Part shown: piece by piece, positions 1 to 4,916 of the stretch
Numbering within the stretch: position 1 is the first letter of the stretch
Layout of the letters: every line of letters begins with the position of its first letter
NCBI GenBank assembly: GCA_011523195.1
Contig: WTHH01000149.1
Span: forward strand, 1 to 5,135
Length of the DNA: 5,135 nucleotides
Source: Verrucomicrobiales bacterium
Lineage (GTDB): Bacteria > Verrucomicrobiota > Verrucomicrobiia > Limisphaerales > UBA1096
Reading direction: 5' to 3'
Notes under the pieces: model-generated
What the model was told of the DNA's origin: nothing
Seen by the model: only the letters and a program-made list of their open reading frames with translations
The model's database searches: none
Made by a program: the position numbers and the translations under genes

Positions 1-372
1 CCCGATCATTTCATCGAGACCGCAGTAGGCGCTTAGAGTCGCAAACGACGAGTCGGTTTGTGGCGCATCACAAACAATAATCGACCCAACGCCATTCAAC
101 GGCCCGGCGACCCAGCGAATAACAGCCTCGATGACCGCCGGGTGAGTGACCACGTGCTCCCACTGGGCCGGGCCGGGATGACGCTCGTCGTGCTCCTTCA
201 CCCAGTTGGGCTTGAGCACCACACGATCGCCGGGGCGGACGAAATCATTCGGTAAATTTAACGTTTTGATCGCCTCATCGACCAACGCCCGGACTCCATC
301 CAAGTCGTCGTAACGATCGACCCCGTGCTGCGCAGAAACCTGTGTCGGCGCGTGTTGTCCGTCGGTACTCAC
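1..372 (-). CDS. DUF362 domain protein, N-terminal part (cut by window edge)
   Basis: The first 124 codons of a protein that continues past the left edge. It starts at GTG (372-370), whose last two bases are shared with the TGA stop of the glycosyltransferase before it, giving a 4-bp GTGA overlap. A good ribosome site (GGAGG, 381-377) lies 4 nt upstream. An N-terminal stretch of about 20 polar residues is followed by a helix (about 24-38), then RPGDRVVLKPNWV (46-58), THPAVIEAVIRWV (76-88) and a strand IIVCDAP (98-104). The lysine-proline-asparagine strand followed by a THP helix and a D-(A/S)-P strand is the pattern of the DUF362 family, known mostly as uncharacterised proteins, some fused to ferredoxin-type iron-sulfur domains. 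The C-terminal half, where cysteine motifs might lie, is outside the window. No signal peptide is seen. Being coupled to two glycosyltransferases suggests a role in the same glycan pathway, but the reaction is unknown. Confidence 0.8.
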   Translation of the reverse strand, partial: MSTDGQHAPTQVSAQHGVDRYDDLDGVRALVDEAIKTLNLPNDFVRPGDRVVLKPNWVKEHDERHPGPAQWEHVVTHPAVIEAVIRWVAGPLNGVGSIIVCDAPQTDSSFATLSAYCGLDEMIG

Positions 373-1532
373 TCTTCCTCCAGCGATAGTAATGCCGTGC
401 GAACCTTTTCACCGAACGCCCGCCGCGTAAAGTGCTGCAAGTAGCGTTCGCGTAGCCCTGCCTCATCCGTCCTCCCGATGAATCCCTCCAACCGGTCAGC
501 GATTTGATCGGGTGACTTGATATCCACCAGACCCTCGTACCATTCCGGAAACAGCTCCGGTAAAATCCGCCAGCGCGTGGCAACGATCGGCAGGCCGTAC
601 GCCATCGCCTCCACAAGGCAAACCGGATGTGCCTCAAAACTGTAGTACGACGGAAGCGAAAACGCATCCGCTTGGCCAAGCAGCTCGAGCTTTTTCACCT
701 CATCAGCGAAGCCGTGAAATACAACCAGCGGTCCCTTGTCATCGTTGAGATCCGCCTGACCGATGCGCTCCGTGAATTCCACCTCCTCCTCGGGTAGATA
801 AAATTTCCCGGCGACGTCCAGTTGCACGCGCTTGGCCAAGCCCTTGGCCTGCAAACGGGCGTTCACCTCGGCCACGGCCTCGACCAGATCGAACAGTCCC
901 TTCTCTCGATAGCAGAGGCTGAGATAGAGTACGCGCCAAGTTCCCGCCTGGCCAAGCGCCTCGGCGCGCGCCTGTTGCTGCGGCTTGATCAGCGTGTCGT
1001 AATCCAGGCAGGGATCGGGGCTGCAGTTCGGGACGGTGACGATTTTGTGCGGCTCCAGCCTGGCGGCGTCCTCATGATAGTAGTCGCCCAGCGCTATGCT
1101 GAGTGCGGCGCGACCCAGTAGCAAACGCGACACCCAATGCTCCCAACCACGAGCTTCAGTCTCCAGCCACCCGCCCACGCCAGCCGCCTGATAGTGATAG
1201 ACAATCTTCCGATAGAATGGCCGGCAGAAAAGCATCACGATCCAGTCCCGGTACACGGCGTTCCGCAGTCCAGGCGCGGGGACATAATAAAAGTGAGTGG
1301 CACCACGGCTGATCCTCAGCCAGATCGCCCGCAGACAAAACCGCAGCAGGAGGAACAATTTACGGGGGCTCGCGGAAGCAATGTCGTCGATGTCTCTGGA
1401 GAGTCGGGCGTCCACATGAAATACCTCAATACCGTCGCCCCCCTCTCCGCGAAGCTCATCGAGCAGTTGCTGCACCATGAAACTTTGGCCGTGAAAAGGC
1501 GGCGGAACATGGGCGAAAACAACCAGCTTCAT
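369..1532 (-). CDS. GT4-family glycosyltransferase (second of the pair)
   Basis: A 387-residue GT-B fold glycosyltransferase that probably transfers a sugar from an activated nucleotide donor to a growing lipid-linked glycan on the cytoplasmic side of the membrane. The N-terminal acceptor domain opens with KLVVFAHVPPPFHGQSF (2-18), the usual first strand and glycine-containing loop. The donor domain opens at VLYLSLCYREKG (201-212), where R209/K211 sit at the usual phosphate-contacting position. The retaining-enzyme E-x7-E motif is E300/E308 in FEAHPVCLVEAMAYGLPIVAT. The length is normal for the family. The frame stays open another 37 codons upstream, but the start is placed at ATG 1532-1530 because it makes a 4-bp ATGA overlap with the preceding gene and the protein begins at the canonical first strand. 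There is no recognisable ribosome site before it, so translation probably depends on the upstream gene. Three copies of the CGCTTGGCCAAGCG palindrome lie inside it. Donor and acceptor cannot be read from sequence. Confidence 0.92.
   Translation of the reverse strand: MKLVVFAHVPPPFHGQSFMVQQLLDELRGEGGDGIEVFHVDARLSRDIDDIASASPRKLFLLLRFCLRAIWLRISRGATHFYYVPAPGLRNAVYRDWIVMLFCRPFYRKIVYHYQAAGVGGWLETEARGWEHWVSRLLLGRAALSIALGDYYHEDAARLEPHKIVTVPNCSPDPCLDYDTLIKPQQQARAEALGQAGTWRVLYLSLCYREKGLFDLVEAVAEVNARLQAKGLAKRVQLDVAGKFYLPEEEVEFTERIGQADLNDDKGPLVVFHGFADEVKKLELLGQADAFSLPSYYSFEAHPVCLVEAMAYGLPIVATRWRILPELFPEWYEGLVDIKSPDQIADRLEGFIGRTDEAGLRERYLQHFTRRAFGEKVRTALLSLEEE
377..381 (-). promoter_or_regulatory. Ribosome binding site of the DUF362 gene
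   Basis: GGAGG, 4 nt before the GTG start at 372, inside the last codons of the upstream glycosyltransferase. It is the best ribosome site in the window and supports GTG 372 as the start. Confidence 0.7.
669..682. repeat. CGCTTGGCCAAGCG palindrome copy (13/14)
   Basis: Matches the palindrome except for the last base on the + strand (A for G); the 12-bp core at 670-681 is perfect. It lies in the donor domain of the second glycosyltransferase, where it encodes LGQA (residues 285-288) just before the ADAF strand. Confidence 0.85.
829..842. repeat. CGCTTGGCCAAGCG palindrome copy (13/14)
   Basis: One mismatch at the right end; core 830-841 perfect. It is followed by a further half-site CTTGGCC at 843-849. 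It encodes GLAKR (residues 231-235) of the second glycosyltransferase, a different codon frame from the copy at 669. Confidence 0.85.
945..958. repeat. CGCTTGGCCAAGCG palindrome copy (13/14)
   Basis: One internal mismatch (C for T at 948 on the + strand). It encodes ALGQA (residues 192-196) of the second glycosyltransferase, immediately before the first strand of the donor domain, i.e. in the interdomain linker. Confidence 0.8.
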
Positions 1533-2659
1533 GACTTGGTAGAATTGAGTTGCGCCATGTGATCGTAGATTCGGTTGTACTTTTCCGTCATGGCACTGGC
1601 TGCCCAACCGCGGACGCTTTCCCGAATTTCCGCAGGAGTACAAAGGGTTATTTCGCCGTTGAGAACCGAAACTAACTTTGCGGCGAGGTCATCCTCGCTG
1701 CCACTCTCGAAGAGAACGCCCGTCTCTCCGTCCCGGACGATGTCAACATTTCCACCGCTGCGAGCTGCCAACGCGGGGAGGCCAAGCGCAAGAGATTCCA
1801 TCAACGACACGCTGCACGGCTCGTTCTCGGACGCCACAACCACAAAATGCCCCGACTGCAACGATGCAACCACCTCGTTCGTTGATCCGTGCAAAAATAC
1901 CGATTTTTGCAGTTCGTTTTTTTCGACAAATTCCCGGAGTTCCCGGACGAACGCCTGTGCGTCGGCGTCCTGCTGCTCCGGCCCCCAAAGATGAAACTCC
2001 ACGCGATCACGCAACTCCTGCGGCAGCTTGGCCAAGGCCTGTACCGGTAGATGCCAACCCTTCCAGCGCACGATCGATCCCATGCCAACCAACCGGAGTT
2101 TGGCCTTCGGGTCTGCGCTTGGCCAAGCGTTGGCGCCAAGCGGTTCCTCCAGAAAACGGTCCGCGCACCCGGAGAAAACAATCCAACGGCTTGGCTCGGC
2201 AATCGTCATGTCGTAATGCCGGGCCATGGCCGGGTTAAGCAGGACAGAGGTGACTCGTTTCCGCTTGGCCACCCAACGATAAAAACCGGTTCGGTTGGCA
2301 AACGTGTGGTTGGTAAACAAAACGGGACGCCGCATGAACCAAGCAACCAACAACGCCACAACCAGTCCGCCGCGGGTGTGTGCATGGATCACGTCGAACG
2401 CTTCGCGCTTGGCCAAGCGTCGTAATCCAAAAAACGCGAGTGCGCTCGTGAGAAAGATGGCCAAGTGACTCGGGGAATCGCTGATGATGAAACTGCCTCG
2501 TCGGTAGTCGAGCGCCGGTCCCCGGGTTTCCAAGTAGTCCCTATGTACCCAAACCGTATGTTGATAGCTCTCAACGGGGCCGACTTGATGCAGACTGCGT
2601 ATGACCGAGAGGATTCCTCCGAAATCCTCGCGTTGGCCTACCAAGTGGAGGATCTTCAT
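1529..2659 (-). CDS. GT4-family glycosyltransferase (first of the pair)
   Basis: A 376-residue GT-B fold, retaining-type glycosyltransferase. The N-terminal domain starts MKILHLVGQREDFGGILSVI (1-20), with the double glycine that commonly lines the donor cleft, and carries FDVIHAHT (88-95), a hallmark of family GT4. The C-terminal donor domain begins around LRLVGMGSIVRWKGW (188-202), with R198 and K200 at the phosphate-binding position. It carries the E-x7-E motif E280/E288 in ENEPCSVSLMESLALGLP, followed by SGGNVDIV and the DGETGVLF segment (310-317) normal in the family. It starts at ATG 2659-2657, overlapping the polymerase stop by 4 bp, with GAGG 4 nt upstream. The final bases overlap the next glycosyltransferase by 4 bp. 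It is probably cytoplasmic or peripheral to the membrane, adding a sugar to the polysaccharide repeat. The region around residues 172-182, between the two domains, is encoded by a double palindrome. Sugar specificity is unknown. Confidence 0.93.
   Translation of the reverse strand: MKILHLVGQREDFGGILSVIRSLHQVGPVESYQHTVWVHRDYLETRGPALDYRRGSFIISDSPSHLAIFLTSALAFFGLRRLAKREAFDVIHAHTRGGLVVALLVAWFMRRPVLFTNHTFANRTGFYRWVAKRKRVTSVLLNPAMARHYDMTIAEPSRWIVFSGCADRFLEEPLGANAWPSADPKAKLRLVGMGSIVRWKGWHLPVQALAKLPQELRDRVEFHLWGPEQQDADAQAFVRELREFVEKNELQKSVFLHGSTNEVVASLQSGHFVVVASENEPCSVSLMESLALGLPALAARSGGNVDIVRDGETGVLFESGSEDDLAAKLVSVLNGEITLCTPAEIRESVRGWAASAMTEKYNRIYDHMAQLNSTKS
2025..2038. repeat. Degenerate copy of the palindrome (11/14)
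   Basis: GCTTGGCCAAG (2026-2036) is intact, and the three outer bases differ. It encodes ALAKL (residues 208-212) of the first glycosyltransferase. Confidence 0.55.
2116..2142. repeat. Perfect palindrome fused to a second, expanded palindrome
   Basis: 2116-2129 is an exact CGCTTGGCCAAGCG. Its last bases are shared with a second element at 2128-2142, CGTTGGCGCCAAGCG, whose centre TTGGCGCCAA (2130-2139) is itself a perfect 10-bp palindrome. Together they encode PLGANAWPS (about residues 173-181) of the first glycosyltransferase. The exact copy is read in the third codon frame, giving AWPS. The site falls between the two GT-B domains. Confidence 0.9.
2262..2275. repeat. Half-site of the palindrome (11/14)
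   Basis: CGCTTGGCCA is exact at 2262-2271; the right arm is lost. It encodes VAKR (residues 130-133) of the first glycosyltransferase. Similar single arms, CGCTTGGCC or CGCTTGGC read on the minus strand, occur at 1780-1788, 4667-4675 and 5025-5032. Confidence 0.5.
2406..2419. repeat. Perfect CGCTTGGCCAAGCG palindrome
   Basis: An exact 14-bp copy encoding RLAKR (residues 81-85) of the first glycosyltransferase, just before the FDVIHAHT motif. Confidence 0.92.
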
Positions 2660-4188
2660 GTCGCCTCAGCCGTCTCCGGTTCGGCCGCCTTGCGGAGACG
2701 ATTCCGCAGCATGTAATGACACACCACCAGCAGGCCAGCCTGAAGGGAGAAGGTTTTCATCGCATACTCGCTGTCCCCGTGCAGGGCGATGAACGCGACC
2801 ACATTGGCCATCCAGAGACAGGCCACGATACAGCTCACGCGTGAAAATTCATCCTCTACACCATGCTTACGCAAGTGAAGAATCACCTTCACCGCCAACA
2901 CGGAACCCATCAGCAAAAACAGGAGCATAAACAACGTGCCAAACAGGCCTGTGTTGATCATTAATCCGATAAAGCCGTTGAAAAACCGGCCCTGATTCAT
3001 GTGATACGTGATCGCCGTAGGATCCCAGTGCAGCGAGTGGTCACCAAAACCGGACTGCCCGAAACCGCGCCCGAGCCACAAATACTGTGGAATTAATTTT
3101 ATGCCCTCCTCCCGCAGGATTCGACGCGTCTCCATCGTGCTGGAGCCGTCGATCTGGGCGTCGCGATGCACCTCAATTCCCGGTAGTACCGAGATCGCCC
3201 GCTGCGCCGCAAGCGGCATCCGGTCTGCAAACCCGTAGGCCACGATCAGGCCGATCACCAAAAACAACCCACCAATGACCGTATTGCGGAAGTTGAAAAC
3301 GCGCTGTGCGATCGTGCAAAAGAACGTAACCAACACGATGATCGCCACCGTGTATCGGTGACCACTCAAAAGGCCCACCCCCATAATCGCGATGCTGGCC
3401 GGGATCAGGAACGCACCCTTCGCGGTGAGAAAGTCCTTCATCTTGAACTTGATTAATAGCAACCACAGGAAGCCGGTGCTCACGAAAGCCAGTGACTGGT
3501 AACGGTTGATGCCCATCTTCATCCGCTCGCGCTCAAAGTTCATCGCGTCACCCGGCACCTCGAGGAAAAACAGAACGCTGAACATCCACTGCGCGTTGGT
3601 GTAAATCACATCCGAGATCACCCATGTCACCGAGAGCGCACACTGCAGCACGAACAGCTTGCGAATCTGATCCTCCTTCAGTCGGAGCATCATGAACATC
3701 AACGGAAAAATGGCACACGTCAGCTGTTGAAAATAAAAACGGCCGCCCATCTGCTCTCCGCCCATCGTCCGGAAACCCACACCACGCTCAAACATGGTGA
3801 CCACCAAAATCAGGCAGTAGCCGGCCACTCCGAATAACATCCACTTGTGCTCGTGGATGGAGTCCCACATTTCATCCCGGTATTGGCGGAAGGAAAAAAC
3901 CAGCACACAACCAGTCCAGCCCAGTAATGCCGCCGCCTCCCACACGAAGGGGCGCCCCGGGAAAAACGGCATAATAAACGCCGTGGAGAAAGTCGCGATC
4001 GCAAGCGTCACCGACAGTGTCGCGTGGTATGGCATCAACATCAACCATGCCAACCCGCCAAACGCCAGCGCTGCAAAGAATGCATCATCCGCGAGCGTGT
4101 AGCCAAAAACGACCAACGCCAACGCGATCACCGCGAGGAAGATGAATTTTTGCAGGCGCAATGCGCCCTCTAACGAACCTGCGTTCAC
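2656..4188 (-). CDS. O-antigen polymerase/ligase-like (Wzy/WaaL-type) membrane protein
   Basis: A polytopic inner-membrane protein of 510 residues if started at GTG 4188. About 13 hydrophobic segments can be read (roughly 13-31, 36-52, 55-74, 83-101, 116-132, 153-170, 177-195, 230-247, 258-275, 277-295, 303-321, 404-431, 451-469, with a last one at 478-492). A large hydrophilic loop at about 322-403 holds STMETRR (350-356) and WLGRGFGQSG (371-380). LLSGHRYTV (273-281) before the loop and the NQGRFFNGFIGLMINTGLFG run (398-417) after it are the arrangement of the O-antigen ligase/polymerase (Wzy_C-like) superfamily, which polymerises or transfers undecaprenyl-linked glycans at the periplasmic face. 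Polymerase and ligase cannot be told apart here. The start is uncertain: an in-frame TAA at 4200-4198 rules out an earlier one, GTG 4188 has no ribosome site, and TTG 4161 has AGAGGG 4 nt upstream and would give 501 residues. It contains no copy of the palindrome found in its neighbours. Confidence 0.88.
   Translation of the reverse strand: MNAGSLEGALRLQKFIFLAVIALALVVFGYTLADDAFFAALAFGGLAWLMLMPYHATLSVTLAIATFSTAFIMPFFPGRPFVWEAAALLGWTGCVLVFSFRQYRDEMWDSIHEHKWMLFGVAGYCLILVVTMFERGVGFRTMGGEQMGGRFYFQQLTCAIFPLMFMMLRLKEDQIRKLFVLQCALSVTWVISDVIYTNAQWMFSVLFFLEVPGDAMNFERERMKMGINRYQSLAFVSTGFLWLLLIKFKMKDFLTAKGAFLIPASIAIMGVGLLSGHRYTVAIIVLVTFFCTIAQRVFNFRNTVIGGLFLVIGLIVAYGFADRMPLAAQRAISVLPGIEVHRDAQIDGSSTMETRRILREEGIKLIPQYLWLGRGFGQSGFGDHSLHWDPTAITYHMNQGRFFNGFIGLMINTGLFGTLFMLLFLLMGSVLAVKVILHLRKHGVEDEFSRVSCIVACLWMANVVAFIALHGDSEYAMKTFSLQAGLLVVCHYMLRNRLRKAAEPETAEAT
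2664..2667 (-). promoter_or_regulatory. Weak ribosome binding site of the first glycosyltransferase
   Basis: GAGG with a 4-nt spacer before ATG 2659, lying within the 3' end of the polymerase gene. It is short and partial, but correctly placed for an overlapping start. Confidence 0.45.
4166..4171 (-). promoter_or_regulatory. Possible ribosome binding site for an alternative TTG start of the polymerase
   Basis: AGAGGG lies 4 nt before an in-frame TTG (4161-4159), nine codons inside the longest reading of the membrane protein. The first transmembrane helix begins just after this TTG, so the shorter protein would still be complete. No similar site precedes GTG 4188. Confidence 0.4.
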
Positions 4189-4198
4189 CGCGCGCGGT
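4187..4198. repeat. 12-bp GC palindrome at the polymerase start
   Basis: ACCGCGCGCGGT is a perfect palindrome that covers the first two bases of the GTG start and directly follows the TATAAC box. It could be an operator-like site or a small hairpin that hides the start codon, or simply chance in GC-rich DNA. It is unrelated in sequence to the CGCTTGGCCAAGCG family. Confidence 0.4.
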
Positions 4199-4224
4199 TA
4201 TATCGGTTTTGAGAAAATCTGCAA
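4197..4224 (-). promoter_or_regulatory. Possible weak promoter before the polymerase gene
   Basis: In the only intergenic gap of note, reading on the minus strand, TATAAC (4202-4197, five of six bases of a sigma-70 -10 box) follows TTGCAG (4224-4219) at 16 bp. The upstream hexamer matches TTGACA only in its first three bases. Transcription would begin near 4190, almost at GTG 4188, which would favour the TTG start at 4161. The gap is more AT-rich than its surroundings. No terminator hairpin was seen, so read-through from the acyltransferase is also possible. Confidence 0.3.
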
Positions 4225-4237
4225 CCTTGCGCCTCCA

Positions 4238-4909
4238 TCACTCGGGGCTGATCGCATCAAGCCGTTTTTTTAACTCGGCACGAAACTCGTTTCGATCTGC
4301 ATCGTTCAACTTGCGTGGAATGTGCAGTGGTTCGCCGTATTCGACATCGCAACGGGTAAACGGCAACGGCAATTGAAACCGGTCCCAACTCTTGAAACGG
4401 TACTTTCGCTTCGAGGCACACCCCAGCGGGCTGATCGGCAACCCGGTCACCTGCGCAAGCGACAGGATGCCGTCCTGAATTTCATAGCACGGCCCGCGTG
4501 GGCCGTCCGGTGTAATGGCCAGATGCAGGCCGGCTTTCATCTGCCGCGACAACTCCAGCAGCGCCTGCCTCCCGCGCCGGCTAGTCGATCCACGTACCGG
4601 CTCAATATCGAACGCCCGCAGAATCTCCACGAGGAACGCCCCATCTTTACTCGCGCTCACCATCGCGGCCAAGCGGCGGCCGCTGACAGGCTTGATGCTG
4701 TCCCGGTACGCGTACATCGCGTAGGCTAGGCGGTTGTGCCAGACGCAGATGATGAAAGGCTTGTCACGGCCGGCCTCCAGTGAACCGCGCGGATCGGAAA
4801 AATGAATCCGCCAAGTCAGCCGCAGTAGGCGCAGTAAGATGTACAGTATCTTCGCCGCCAGCCGTTGGCCAAGCGATGCACTATTTGGGATGACGAGCGG
4901 GTCACTCAA
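4238..4909 (-). CDS. DUF374-type lysophospholipid acyltransferase-like protein
   Basis: A 223-residue membrane-associated acyltransferase of the LPLAT superfamily, DUF374 branch. After a short N-terminus there is a hydrophobic/basic helix (about 17-35) that could anchor it to the inner membrane. Then come FIICVWHNRL (52-61) with the presumed catalytic H58, SASKDG (85-90), EPVRGSTSRRG (103-113) and ITPDGPRGP (132-140), the characteristic blocks of this family in order. Family members transfer acyl chains to lipids. Some (LpxJ of epsilon-proteobacteria, as I recall) are secondary acyltransferases of lipid A, which would fit an envelope locus, but the substrate here is inferred. The frame is open far upstream, yet those residues are arginine-rich junk antisense to no family and lie over ruvA in another frame. 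The only reasonable start is TTG 4909-4907, 7 bp after the ruvA stop, giving a length normal for the family. A GGAGGG (4928-4923) inside ruvA is 13 nt away, rather far. Confidence 0.88.
   Translation of the reverse strand: MSDPLVIPNSASLGQRLAAKILYILLRLLRLTWRIHFSDPRGSLEAGRDKPFIICVWHNRLAYAMYAYRDSIKPVSGRRLAAMVSASKDGAFLVEILRAFDIEPVRGSTSRRGRQALLELSRQMKAGLHLAITPDGPRGPCYEIQDGILSLAQVTGLPISPLGCASKRKYRFKSWDRFQLPLPFTRCDVEYGEPLHIPRKLNDADRNEFRAELKKRLDAISPE
4862..4875. repeat. CGCTTGGCCAAGCG palindrome copy (12/14)
   Basis: TTGGCCAAGCG is intact on the + strand and two bases of the left arm differ. It encodes SLGQR (residues 12-16) of the acyltransferase, in the variable N-terminus before the hydrophobic helix. 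Confidence 0.7.
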
Positions 4910-4916
4910 TGCGTGG

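Noticed and set aside
1137..1562. Open frame on the + strand (about 141 codons)
   Set aside because: It is fully antisense to the second glycosyltransferase with no motif or ribosome site to support it.
1533..1643. A 37-codon N-terminal extension of the second glycosyltransferase
   Set aside because: It overlaps the end of the first glycosyltransferase in another frame, has no family resemblance, and the ATG at 1532 gives the standard first strand and a 4-bp overlap.
1916..1922. Slippery heptamer A-AAA-AAC in phase in the first glycosyltransferase (codons 246-248)
   Set aside because: It fits the pattern for -1 frameshifting, but the shifted frame would remove the donor-site half of the enzyme and runs on only about 60 codons. 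No clear stimulating hairpin was seen. It is most likely a chance A-run.
1678..2238. Long open frame on the + strand (about 186 codons)
   Set aside because: It lies opposite a well-supported glycosyltransferase, has low-complexity proline/arginine-rich content and no recognisable domain. Such frames are common opposite GC-rich genes.
4189..4237. Small RNA or riboswitch in the 49-bp gap
   Set aside because: It is too short, and apart from the GC palindrome it contains no stable structure or known aptamer motif.
4676..4683. GCGGCCGC palindrome in the acyltransferase
   Set aside because: A single 8-bp GC palindrome is expected occasionally in such DNA and it is not part of the repeated family.
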